From Strongylocentrotus droebachiensis (lineage: Eukaryota > Echinodermata > Echinoidea > Camarodonta > Strongylocentrotidae): DNA of 64,000 nt. Where the stretch lies: the NCBI GenBank assembly GCA_035222895.1, contig JAVYIG010000036.1, positions 1 to 64,000 of the forward strand, read 5' to 3'. The first letter of the stretch is position 1. Every line of letters starts with the position of its first letter. This document shows positions 13,944 to 26,800 of the stretch, one piece after another. The notes under the pieces are model-generated. The model was not told the DNA's origin. It did no database searches and worked only from the letters and a program-made list of their open reading frames with translations. Both the position numbers and the translations under genes were made by a program.

Positions 13944-14222
13944 ATGTCAGATTTGAAGATTTATGACGATTTTCCGAGAAACCATTCAACAGGCCATAGC
14001 ATTCCACAGGGACTGAGTTTCAGAGTAACAGCAAAATTGGTGACCCCAGTACAGTTGTGGTTACAATTTGATTCAATGGGTGGAACACATGAGGATATTA
14101 CATTTTTTGTAGGGGAGTTTTATACATTGAGGTGCATTTTCACCATGCAGAATAATAATGCGAGTCAATGGGCGATCAGCGGGCCATGTCACACATGGCT
14201 GAAAAGACAATATTCTAATTAA
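13944..14222 (+). CDS. Hypothetical terminal exon, 92 codons
   Basis: An open frame from MSDLKIYDDFPRNH to ...GPCHTWLKRQYSN ends in TAA. A long T tract and AAG directly precede the ATG, so this could be an exon start as well as a translation start. AATAAA lies at 14304-14309. Composition is protein-like, with balanced W, F, Q and D and no low complexity. It has an alternating beta-strand-like pattern (LSFRVTAKLVTPVQLWLQF; EDITFFVGEFYTLRCIF). I do not recognise the family. A lectin-like beta sandwich is conceivable but speculative. A weaker in-frame extension reaches 13896. Confidence 0.4.
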   Translation: MSDLKIYDDFPRNHSTGHSIPQGLSFRVTAKLVTPVQLWLQFDSMGGTHEDITFFVGEFYTLRCIFTMQNNNASQWAISGPCHTWLKRQYSN

Positions 14223-14303
14223 ATAATTTAACATATTCCCACATGCCTAAAACAATGAAACTACACAAAATTGTAGTTAAAGGTATGTTTGAAATATATG
14301 TGA

Positions 14304-14309
14304 AATAAA
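14304..14309 (+). terminator. Candidate poly(A) signal for the 13944 exon
   Basis: AATAAA in tgaaataaaatg lies 82 bp past the stop codon. Confidence 0.35.
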
Positions 14310-14383
14310 ATGTTTAAAATATTGTTTAGTTTTTTAAAAATAAATTTACACAAATTGCTATGTCTACCAACTGACTGCTGTTA

Positions 14384-14420
14384 TGTGTGTGTGTGTGTGT
14401 GTGCGTGTGCGTGCGTGCAC
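14384..14420. repeat. GT/GC-GT microsatellite
   Basis: A run of TG dinucleotides with CG interruptions. Alternating purine-pyrimidine sequence of this kind can adopt Z-DNA. Confidence 0.9.
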
Positions 14421-14454
14421 ATTATCGATCGTCCGAGACCAACTGCAAGAAAAC

Positions 14455-14590
14455 ACACCTTTTGTCCGAGGACGAAATTTACTTCCGAGGACGTAACATG
14501 CTGTCCTCGGGAGTAATAGACGTGCAAAAGGATATTCTACGTCCGAGGACGCATCTGACCTTAAATAAGGCCTGTCCTCGGATGTTCGAA
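14455..14590. repeat. Cluster of CCGAGGAC / GTCCTCGG octamers
   Basis: GTCCGAGGACG occurs twice (about 14464 and 14550), with CCGAGGACG near 14487 and the complement GTCCTCGG near 14513 and 14574. That is five occurrences in both orientations within 135 bp, just upstream of the CpG-rich start of the SET gene. Confidence 0.6.
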
Positions 14591-14649
14591 AAGAAAAGAA
14601 TCGACACACTTAACACTCCCGTTGGTATATCGTCGTGTGTGTCTTGAAA

Positions 14650-14876
14650 TGTTAAGAGCGCCCCCTGCGGACACACAGATCCTCGGGATCGATCTTTCGA
14701 TGGCTAGCGCGCGCGAGCTTGCAAAAATGCAGCGCAGCTAAGCGCTAGCTGGCGCGTTGTATTAGAAGCGCGAGACTCGACCGTGTCGTCGATGACTGAT
14801 CGTGCGCGCGGCCGCGGACTAGACTAGAACGGTGGCTTATTTCACGATTTGGCCCTAATATTGGAACGATGCCGCG
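14650..14876 (+). promoter_or_regulatory. CpG-rich promoter-like leader of the SET gene
   Basis: Against AT-rich surroundings this block is dense in CG (tagcgcgcgcgagc, tggcgcgttg, gtgcgcgcggccgcgg). It leads straight into GCCGCGATGG, a near-ideal Kozak context. I infer core promoter plus 5' UTR. No TATA box is evident. Confidence 0.5.
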
Positions 14877-14885
14877 ATGGCAAAG
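14877..14885 (+). other. SET gene first coding exon (MAK)
   Basis: ATGGCAAAG is followed by gtaagaaat, a strong donor. The ATG at 14877 gives phase 0, matching the CAG acceptor at 20873. An upstream ATG at 14869 (MPRWQ, phase 2) could only fit a non-CAG acceptor two bases further in. I prefer 14877 for its Kozak context and acceptor. Confidence 0.55.
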
Positions 14886-17800
14886 GTAAGAAATTTAGTA
14901 TTGTTTCAATGTGCTACTAGCCTACCGTATGCCTATGTGATATCCATTCTGTTTGTTTGCACGCACATGGCATAGGTCTAGGCCTAACTTACATGTATTT
15001 TCGTGCCATAAACGTGAAGGACTGAGGCTTGACTAATTATCTGTGAAGGAGGGAATAAAACAAACGTGCTGCTGGTGCTCGTCTATTATGTGAATGGATG
15101 CTGACCAAAGACTTAACCCACATGCAGTTCTCAAAGGAGACTCCACTGCTTCGAAAATTATTTTTAAAAAAGTTTGGGGTATCACTTTATGGACCAAAAG
15201 GGGTGATAATTACGGCCAGTTTATTTAATTATAATTTTATTTTAATCTTTAGTTTTCACTTCAATCATTTAATCAGAACTAGAAGATGGGGACAGGTCTT
15301 TTTTATATTTGTTGACCGTCTGGTTGATTTGGAGAAATTAAACCAGTTCATTGAATTCAGTGTTTGGGAAGGCTCGAGGCCAGATGTTATTTGGGGCCAA
15401 GGTGAGTAAAGTTAGACCTATTTCTGATTCACACATCTTTTTCTGGGGACTCTGGTGTGGAGATGTACTAGTGCACTGAACTTATAGTTTGCAATGTGTA
15501 TGAATGTAGGCCTATGCATTAACAAAGTGTGGAGCCTTGAGGTGTACTGACCATGCATGGGAAATGTTGAGCCATGCAAAAATTCAAAGATTTTTATGAA
15601 TATTTGCATGAGAAATGTATTAAACAGTGGCGGCGGAACATTTGGGGGAGGGCTGGGGTGCGTTGCCCCCCCCCCCCCCATTGAAATCAAATAAAATTAT
15701 ATTGATAATGAAAAGTAGAGTCTTTTTTATGTACATGTATAGATGGGGGTGCGGTGTCCGGAGACTTAACACAAATAAAATTGCCTCCTTCTGCCTTTGA
15801 ATTTCACAAAAACTATGGATCAAATAACAAAAATAATTATGAGCATTTGTGATATATAATATTGTCTTACATTACATTCAAACAAATTATGAAATCTTGC
15901 TTCCAAATTTCTTGAAATTGCCGTTTTGTCCGGATACCCAACCCGTCCGGATACCCAACCCGTCCGGACACCCAATGACACCCAGTGACATAATATACAA
16001 AATAAAGACAACAAAACAACAAAAACAAGAACAAAAAAAAGAACAAATACTTCTCTATAGAAGTATTTCAGCCATTCCGGGTAAAGAAATTGTACACCTA
16101 AAAGTATGAATTAAAGAACAATTATTTAGATCTAGGCATTAATTTTGCTGCATGATATCATCTGCTATTGCTAATTAAGTTCTACACACGTATTGTTAAT
16201 ATATTTTTCATCAGATTTTGTTTACATAGAGAGGGTTCATTTTGAACCCCTCCAAAAAGTTCCGTAACTCGACTTTGAGGGGATATCTTTTTTGTTACGG
16301 AAACTGTTTAGTGGTATATATGGAAAGATTCATTTCCTTTTGATAATGATATGCCATCTGTTCTGATTGTGGAATCACGGATTATGCAGAACCCCTAGAT
16401 ATATAATATAGGGAATGTAAAAATTAAAATGCTAAATATTGTTTTCTGACAAAAGTTTCATTTTTTTTCTTGGTTTGAGGGACTTTGTTGGCAATTGCAT
16501 AGGATGGACTGAGTTTGAATGATGTTGATGCTGATGCAGGAAAGTCCACACATTGTGTATATTTATTTGCAAAATGGACTGAATGTGTGCGGGAAAATGA
16601 TGAACTCCGTCATTAAAACGGTCTTATGTTTTGGACAAGTTTGAGATATTGGTATAGTTTTAAATTTACTTTTAAAAAACTTTCCACTTCAAACCCTAAA
16701 TAATGCAGTAATATGTCATTCTTTATGTTTCAGATAACTCATACATGTATGCACATAATGGGAACATGTCCCGTCAACATCACAAATCATTCATTTAAAA
16801 CATTAATGAAGTAATCATGGCATGAATACAAGGAAACAACAACGATAACCAAAAGGAGAAAAGACCAGACTTTTTTTGTTAGAAAACAATGGATTTTGCT
16901 AGATACATGTATATATTAAGGTCTACTGTGCAGTCCATGATTGTAACGAACAATAATGAAGCATTCCAATAATACAAGTTTTACCATTCATAGATCAGTA
17001 ATCATTCCACAAACTTTTTTGAGGGCTGTATATCCAATCAGATCTATGGCTTTTTCATTTTGATTGTGGCTTCTACCTGCTTTTCTCCCAATAGACTTCC
17101 CATCTGGACTCCTGGTCAAATATTCCAGCACCTCCACCCACTCCAGAATCCTCTTTTTCTTCATCTTTATCTCTATCACCTTCATCTACATCAGATTCCT
17201 TGTCATTTAATCTTTCCCTTGTTGTTTTTCCTCCATCTCCACCATCTTCTCCTTCAGAATCCTTGGCTTCTTTTTCTACTTCTTCGTTATCTGCATCATC
17301 TCCATCTACATCAGATTCCTTGTCATTTAATCTTTCCCTTGTTGTTTTTCCTCCATCTCCACCATCTTCTCCTTCAGAATCCTTGGCTTCTTTTTCTACT
17401 TCTTCGTTATCTGCATCATCTCCATCTACATCAGATTCTTTATCATTTAATATTCCCCTTCATTCTCCTCCTTCCCCACCCTATTCTCATACCTGTTCTA
17501 TGTTTCATATGTCTTCACCATCTCGCACCTCCCTGTGTTCTCCATCTCTTCGAGTTGATGTTCAGTTGTATATTCTGTTCATCCTCTCCATGTTGATTGT
17601 GGTATTGATTGTATTTTTTGTGATATTTTGCTTGTAACTTCTGGTATTCTTGTTGCTGTTGTATCACTGTTCATCTATTTCTTATCATCACCACGCATAT
17701 GGTATCGGGATTTTCTCCCTGCATGTACTGATATTCCAAAATAATATGGTGAGTGATTCCATATGCTATTTCATTGTATTTATTTTGAACCATTAAACTG

Positions 17801-20800
17801 CTAACAGATCACTGAAATCCCCAGTGCAAATAACTCATTCCTTTGGTCTTCATTTTTATCATACACCATAAGGGTCCTATTATACTATGGGGTTTGTCAT
17901 CTTTTGTCTGTTTGTCTGGTAGCAGATATTTGTGGGGATAAGTCTACTTCCATTTTTAACTTAATATTTTTTTTTGGTATTTTGAGAGATGAAAAGTACA
18001 AATTCACACTTTATTTTTTGTTAAGCGTCTGTACACCCCCCCCCCCCCCCCTCTCCCCCCGGAATTTTTTTTTTTTAAAGTCCTTTATTGATTTTGGCCT
18101 TTGTTGGGCATAAAGTACATGTTAAACAATATTTGCCCCTTTGTAACTTCTTAAATGTGTTCCTCTAATTTATTCTTTGAGCACACTAGTGATTGATGGT
18201 GCATGCGCAGGAGTGTCACTGCTGTACATGAGAGAAAGCCTCATCTGGGTCATGTAGCATATTTAAATTTAGTAGATCATGCCTTTTTTCAAGATCAGAA
18301 TTGAAGGAATTGACATTGCAGCAATTTATGACTTTGGATGGGAGATTGTTCCACAAGGTTTTTTAACGCAATATCTTTCATCATGCTATCTTAAATTCTA
18401 ACTGGCCTTTGAGTCAAAATTTGATAAACAAGTTTCTTTGCAACCAAAACTGTACAAAAGGATAGCTTTACTAGGTAGATCAAAAAAAATACTTACCGTT
18501 CGTCGGTTTGAAATTGTTAGCATATGCTTTGATATTGCCATTATTTGAGTATTGTTCCAACGCGTGGTCAAATTGTCATTTAAATGTAAAAAGTATACTT
18601 ATAAAACAACATAAAAGAATGTGTCGTTTGGTTTTGGGTGTACCAACGTGCACCCCAACCTCACAAGTTTTGAATAGACTAAAGTGGGTCTCCATTTTCG
18701 ACCAATGGAAATTTCACCAATGTAAGATGGTTTTTCAGGCTGTTAATGACCTAGCTCCACAATATATATGTAATTTGTTCTCTAAGTTATCTAATATTCA
18801 TTCTCATAATACACGTTCTTCAAGAAATAATTCTGTTAAACTCTTACCGGTAAAAACTGAAATTGGAAGATCAAGTTATGTTCATTCTAGTTCTGTTATG
18901 TGGAACAGTTTACCCAATTTTGTTAAGAATTCACAAACCATCTCACAATTTGTTAAACATTTTTGGTATTCTGTTAAAGTTAATTCCCAAAATGCTGATC
19001 ATTAGTTTAATTTAATTTTGCAGCCTAATGTTACTATTTTATGTATGTATACTTTACCTTTGTATTTTTCATGTATGTGTATTTTTTGTTGTAGGGCCCC
19101 AGTGAAAAACAGTGCCTTGATCACTGATTAGGCAACCCTACTAAAATAAAACAAATAAATAAATAAACTATACTTGGGGTTTAAATGATACATGCAATTT
19201 ATGGAAGATTGGTAACAAGCTGTTAATATCCTCACTGGATCTTCACCGCTTTGACTATTATGAGACATCATCTGGTTTATTTGAAAAACCCAGTCTATCT
19301 TGTTCCATGGATGTTTTTTGTTAAATTACAAACAAATTTAAGCTTTGTATTAGTCCATCAAAGGGGGAAACCCTTTTCAAAAATTAGGTATTTTTGTTAG
19401 CTCAATTATTTGGAAAATCAATGCATGTGTATCAAGTGTTTTTACTTTAATGCAAATATTTAGACCAAATCTATATTTTGTGACAGCTTTTTACACATGG
19501 ATGGGCATAGTTTTAAGAATTTAATTTGCAGTAAACAGGGGAAAAATAGCCCCAGTACATAACATTTAACCACCCCCCCCCCCTCCCCGGCAGCTGGAAT
19601 AAATCAGACATTTGAAAGAACTCTTTAAAAATGAACTCCACACCAAAAAATAACTGAATTTTATAAAAAGGTTCCAGAAAAATCTTCCAGGGTAAAAAAG
19701 TAATGAAAATGAGAAATAAGAAAATAAGAAATAAGGTACTTATGATTTTTTTTTTAGTTTCCCATATATTTAGAAAACAATAAGTCACAATTCTTCTTCT
19801 ATATACCTAACCTGCAAGGGCTGAATTCAATAGATATGGTTTAGTGATCCTACTGTGATTCTGTTGTGATAAAGCCTTTTGCAGGTTTAACCCATAGAGG
19901 TACATGCAGTGTCACCTTTTTGGCAGTATCTCCACATTCCAGAAAGCTGAGCGTTTAGCAACATAATTAGAGAAAAATACACTGAGTATTTTGAGCCTCT
20001 TTCCAGTGCAATGTGATTTTGCGTTCCTGAGTAAGGGCAGTTTGAATGTAGCAAATCACTGCGATCCTTAAATTGGTAATTTGCAAAGAAAATTTATAAA
20101 TCACTACTTCTGCGTTAGCATTGGCCGTTTTCGTTCCAATTTTTGTTCACAAAAAAATCTCTTTTTGATGCTATTATATCTAAATTCATTTATTTTTTAT
20201 CATTTAATAGAGGGGAAAAAAATACATGTTGCCAATTTAAATATTGATTGAAGATTATTTTTTTATTTCCTAAAGGCTCTGTCCCTCCATGGATTAACAG
20301 GTAGAAGAAAAATTGTGACTGGCACTGCATGAATATTCATTTTAGTGAAGAGATGATGTTATACCATCACAATTTCCTACACGATTCGATTACAGAAAAT
20401 GAGAAAAATCTCACTCAAATGAGAAAAATCTCATTTTCATGCAAAATAAAGTAAATCTGTTTTCTCTCTATAGATCTCCCAAAATGGGAAATTATGTCTA
20501 CTATGACATATTTCAGGGTTATATTTTCAACTACATTTGCCAAAATTTTTATTTTTCTTGATTTCATCTTTATGATTTGTGTGACCTGATGACATCATCA
20601 CTTCACTCAAATGAATATTCATATTGACTGGTCAAGAAGTGTTTTCCGAATCATAACTGCCATCTTTTCATGATTTTTGTACCATTTTGTAGGGAATATT
20701 TTTTTTCCTTTTTATGAATCCAGTTATTTGGGCCTGGAGTTCTTTATTAATTCTAAGTTAAAGAGGAAAAAAAAAAGGGGGGGGGGAGTGACATATGATA

Positions 20801-23800
20801 TGTTACTTTACAGTTGACATACACTGTATAACTAGATGTTCATGTAGAGCATTTCATGATCCTCTTTTGACAGAGTCAGAGACGTAACCGCCGCATCTCA
20901 CCCTACCATATAGCGGAGAGGTGGTGCGGCCTTGGAGAAGATCAGGAGGGATTTGAAAAAAAATTTATCAACGATGACATAGGTACTGTACACATAGATT
21001 ATGCAGTTTAGTAGTGGCTGTATTGAACTAGTCCTTTGATGTGCAAGTCATGAGATCAAGGCTAGTTAAACCTTTAGGAAGACTTTTTGTATTTTGGTTC
21101 AATACCTTTTGATTCAAGGCTCTGAAAAATATGGTTCACAGATAGCAGCATTGTACAAGCAGAAAGAGAGAAGAAAACAAATCTACACAAAGTCTGATCA
21201 TTGTGAGCATTTATCGATCATTAAACACAGAATTTTCAAAATGAATATAATCACTAAGATTGTCAAAAATCCTTAAATTAGCAGCATGTTTCTGCATTTG
21301 TTAATGTGATATTGAAAGATTTGGTCCACACTTGTGGTCGATTGTGCGGACATTCAGTAATAAAAAGAAACGTCAATTTTAAGCATTTTCTGGAGGTAAC
21401 CCCCCCCCCCCCCCCCACACACACACCTTTGCTTTGTATGACCATGATTACATGGTACTCTGCCATAAGGTGTTTTTTTTTTTACTTTTTTTTTAACTTT
21501 AACAAAATATTTTCCTTCTCCACTTTTAGGACATGGACTTGTGACAAATAAACCCTTTTTAAAGGGAGATTTCCTCCTGGAATATCGTGGAATATTGTCC
21601 ATTGCTGATGATCAGGATGATGAGAATGCGGATTACGTTTTCCACTTCTCGCATAAAAGTACCGAGTATCGGTGAGTGATTTTAATGAGTAAAATCCTGT
21701 TTCTTCAGTTTATGCTGACTAACATTTGCATGCTTTATACATGTAGTCGAAGACTACATAAAGCATGTTATGAAATATTATTATATTATGTTTTAAAAAT
21801 ATCAGCAAAATCGTGAAAGTGTCTGTTAATGCAGTTTTTGTCTCGCCTGAACGATGTTCTGGCAGAGACCTAGTAATAGGAGTGGGCTATAAATGGATGA
21901 TTCTTGATTTTCTTTTTGCAACAGCATGAAATGACAAAAAATTTTGGCTTAGGGTCTGACAAAAATTTACGCCGGGCCAAACTCCATACCTGCCAACCAA
22001 AAAGCGGAATTTTTGTCTTTTGCATTTAATTAGGGGGTATCAAATATTTAGATGTTGATTACTATCTGAACACAACAATACCATTATCCATCCACCCGTC
22101 TTCTCATAACTCTTTAGTATTAGCTGGTATTAACATTAAGAAAGCAAGACGCAAGAATTTCTCAAGATTGAGCGGTGTGCCTTTGAATTACAGCCAAAAA
22201 TTTAGAGCACCTTGCATATCCGAGTCACAAGCACGAAATGCCAGTGAATATTGAAATATTGAAATACATTCTATTTAGAATCATTCACTGGCATCTTTTC
22301 AATTTGGTACCGCCCCATCAAACGTAAAAGGACCAAAAAAGTGAAGATTCCGCTTTTAGGTTTGTAGCTCTGAAAATAGAAAATGGCTACCGATTTACCC
22401 CCAAACTAGATTTTCGGGCATAACTAGTACAATCTTCCTCTAGTAACATGAATGTCATCAGTCCAATGTTGTTGCTGCCATATTTCATATCCAGTACCAG
22501 CCCACATTAGGTGGTCCACTTGTAGAGCTTCATCCCCATGGTCACCCCAGTCGAAATAAAATAGTCTAAAACTATATAAAAAATATATGAAAAATAGACC
22601 AAGAAAATATATTTTCTCACTATTTCTTCTCCCCCAAAATAGATGGAAAATAGTCCAGAAATAGATTGAAAATAGTCCAGAAATAGATTGAAAATAGAAG
22701 AAAAATAGCAAAAAAATATATTTTTAGGCCACAGTTTTGGAACGCTTTAAAAATAGCGTAAAAATAGAAAAATATACAGAAAATATATAAAATAAATTTG
22801 TCGAAAACTGTAGAAAAAATATATGAAAAATATATTTTCTCACTATTTCTTCTCTCTAAAAAAATAGATGGAAAATAGTACAGAAATAGATTAAAAATAG
22901 CAAAAAAATAGCAAAAAAATATATTTTTAGCCTATATGTTTTGGAACGCTTAAAAAAAAGCGAAGAAATAGTAAAAAAATATACAGAAAATATACGAAAT
23001 AAAAGTCTAAACCCATATAAAAATATATGAAAAATATATTTTCTCACTATTTTGTTACCCCAAAAATTAGCAAGAAAATAGGAAGAAATATATGGGAAAT
23101 AGAAAAAAAATATCTTAAAAATATAGCCAGCTTAGATGTTATGGGATCCGCTTAAAATAGCTGAAAAATAGAAATAAACAAAATATGTACATATTTTTCA
23201 AATGTCTTGTAACAGTTGTGGCACACTGCAGTCACCATCACAATACACCCTCTATACCATCATCTTTAACCCTCTCACAATCACATCAACCCTAAAAAAG
23301 AGCTGACAATACACACACATTTCAGATTAGTGGAATTTATAGAAAAAACAAGAATTGAAAGAAATTATTAAAATATATACAGTTTAATGGTATATACATG
23401 TACATCAATGAATTTGTACAGCTGATCATGGAAAAAGCATGGACCCTACACAAAAAGATGCCTGAAAATTTGGCTGATGTCAAGATATTATTTTATCCTA
23501 GATATAAAAAATATTTAAAAAAAATATATATATATACAAAAATAAAAAAAGAAATGTAGAAAAAAAAATGTGCATCCTAATAAACTGAAAGGCAAGGGAA
23601 TTGTAGCACATAGTTCATATAAAAAAAGAAACGGTTTATCTTCGGCAAATAATAGTTACAGTAATACAGTGTATATAATATACAATATACAGCCAGGAAA
23701 ATAATTATTAGACCACAAAGTATTGGGCACATAGATAAATGAAATTTGTATAATTTTCATGGGCTCAATCAGTGGGTTATGAAATCAGTCACCGCTGTTA

Positions 23801-26800
23801 CTAATTAGTACTAATGCTGGAATCTTGGGTAAGAATTCTAAAAACAGTGGTATACAAATATTCTTTTTACGTTAAAAGTGTCCAGATCTGACTAATGCAA
23901 GGTCAAAACAATGGAAAATAAAAAGAAAAGACTAACATAACACCTTCGACTTAGGCCTGCATTCATCTTATGCAAATTCGACTTAGGCAGCCGAGAGTTG
24001 ACTGTATGTGATAGATAGGTTTCTGTTAAATTAAATAAATATACATAAAAATGTATCATAAATACCAAACATGACATTCCACCAACCTGTTTGGCACATA
24101 CAACAACAAAAAATCCAATATTGGGCATATATCGATGCATCACTATACAAGTAATATGGCTACTGAAAGGCAAGGTTAATATTTGCCCTGACTATAATTA
24201 AATATATGAAAAGTACACCTATTAAAGCTTATCTGCCGTAGTTTACAGGAGGGATTAGACTACCCTGCAAGGTCACTGGACAGGTGGTTATCTCATCAAC
24301 TCAGCTCTCAGTTAACATAAGAAAAAGAGGATCATGGGGGACCAATGGTCACCGAGTAGGCATTGTTTGTTATATAGAGGGCGCAAGTAGCTACAAGTAG
24401 TGCAGTGGGCCTTTAACACACTGATGCAGAAGGCAGCTATTGTTTGGCAGTTGATAAACAAAAAACAATAAATAACATTGATGGACACTATACTATACCC
24501 CCCCCCCCTCCAATACACAAACACTTAAAGATGAAAAGCAAAAAAGTAAGACTAGAGACCTGTGGGTCTTGTGCTTACCTGAGCATGCAAGCTGGGCACT
24601 TTTGTAATTTTGTTCAGTAAATTGAGATACTGTTCACACACAATTATGCTTTTTCAAGAAGACAATGTTGATTTGGCTTTTTTGTTTTTCTGGGCCCCCC
24701 TGGTGCACCCCCCCCCCCCCCCCCACTTGAACAAATTAAGATCCCCTTACTTAGTTTTAAGGGATGACTCCTGCCAAGTTTGGTCGTAATCTACTTTGTG
24801 TATTCTGAAGAAGATTAACATGTTTTTAGCCTTATATTTGATTCCCTCCATCTTTACTCTCAGAGCCTGCCAAAATTCAGCTGATTTGTGTCCGGCCCCC
24901 TTCGATCTTCTCGCAATGAATTGCTGAAAGATATAAACAGAACAAAAATATTAAGAATTATTAGTGATGCTTATCAGAATTGCCAAGAGCAGCATGACAT
25001 GTTACTGTTGGCTCAAACAACACGATGCTCAGAAATAGAATGATAGGAAAGTTCTCTGGATGCTGCCCATAAAAAAGCCATAAAAGAAGAGCTTTTTGAA
25101 AAGTATAGGATTTCACATAAGTTGATCTTGACAGGTAACAGAGTAATATTAAAGACTTTAATAGATGACAGTCTCCATTTAATCTGGAGAAGAGTTTTAT
25201 TTTCAACAAAGGCGATTATTTAACATTAAAAAGTGTACAACTTACAGGTCCTTTCAAGCAAGACAACAGAGTACCACTTCTTGTTAGCCTCATCGTAGGC
25301 CTCCCATTCATCGATCTTCATCCTTCTGCCACCTGCCGAACTTCGCTGCTCAAAACCACCCTCTTCCCATTATCCAGTGTGACTGAACACGATGAGTGCA
25401 TATTCTAGAAAAGAAAACAAAAATGTATATGATTTAAATCATTTTAGAAAATATATCCTGGAAAAAAGGCATGCATGAACGGGATACTAGAGATCTTTAA
25501 GATGAATGTGATAACTGATACGACATATTAATGATATAAAAATATAATAAAATCATTTGGTATGATGTTTTACTTATCATTGATATATTTTTGTGATATT
25601 TAGTTACATGGAATTAGATTTTTTTACTTTAGTATATGTGTCAAGTTTGAATTTGAGAAGTGAAACTGAAATTTTATGAAAGAATGAGAACTTTAAAAAA
25701 TGACCTCTGTGACCTTTGACCAGACCTCTTGAACACAAAATCTAATTAGATCGTCACTTGCACACGCAAACATGAACCAAGATTTAAATTGATCTGTCAA
25801 ATGGTTAACAAGTTATTGCAAGAACCATTCCATTCTAATGTGTACAATGACCTTGTGACCTCAAATCTAATCAGATCATCGTTACTTCCATGATATAAAT
25901 ACATAGATGAGCCAGGTTTGAATTTGATCCGTCAATTGCTTCTTAATTTATCGCAACAATGAAAACACGACGGAAGGACAGACATGCATGCAGCAACACG
26001 AAACAAAATGGCCCGAATAATTCACAAATAAACACAAGGAGGTTTCATTTTAACCCATGGAATAGTTACATGACACATGGTCTAAATTTAGCCCAAAATA
26101 AGCGTGACACAGTCGGAGGTCCATTTATTAAACGCACGCAAGTCTGCGCTTAATTTGCGATAATTTTAAACCATGGGTTATGTAAATGAGGGTTTAAACC
26201 ATGGGTTAAATTAGAACATCCTTTGTGAATTTGGGCCATTATTGCCTCAGCTCCGGCACCCACCTTTGGTAGGCAGAGGCATACAAATCTATAACTTACA
26301 GGTCCTTTCAAGCATGACAACAGAGTAGGCCAAGCTACCACGTCTTGTTAGCCTCATCGTACGCCTCCCATCCATCGATCCTCATCCTCCGGCCACCGAC
26401 GAACTTCGATGCTGAAGACCAACCTCTATACTAGCTCTTCACCTTATCCAGTTTGACTGTGTGAACACGACGGGTGCATGCATATTCTAGAGGGAAAAAA
26501 AAAATTATATGATTTAAATTATTTTACAAAATACAGACAGGATAGTCTACTAGCTACTACATGTAGACTCTATCTAGTATTAGAAATCTATAGGCTTAGT
26601 AATTAGTAACAGTACAGGTCCTTTAGACTAGACGGTCTAGAGGTTGGATCTAAGTAAAACTGTAATTAAAAAAGTCTAAAAGTTTTAGTAAAAACTAAAA
26701 GTAAAACTGTAAAAGTCAGACTGATAATTGATGATTATTTTTATTGATATAACTTTTGTTTATAAGTTAACTGAGTGATACGATTATAACATAGACCTTT

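Noticed and set aside
14869-14885. Upstream start codon giving MPRWQ for the SET gene
   Set aside because: It would need a poor AG acceptor two bases inside exon 2. The ATG at 14877 matches the CAG acceptor in phase and has a better Kozak context.
17060-17596. 178-codon plus-strand ORF with repeated LHLHQIPCHLIFPLLF text
   Set aside because: It is one of several open frames of the 120-bp minisatellite, and its His/Leu/Phe composition is not protein-like.
18508-19005. A host gene reading of the 165-codon ORF
   Set aside because: WNSLP and LFEYCSNAW motifs plus the A-rich tail identify it as a truncated LINE ORF2 end.
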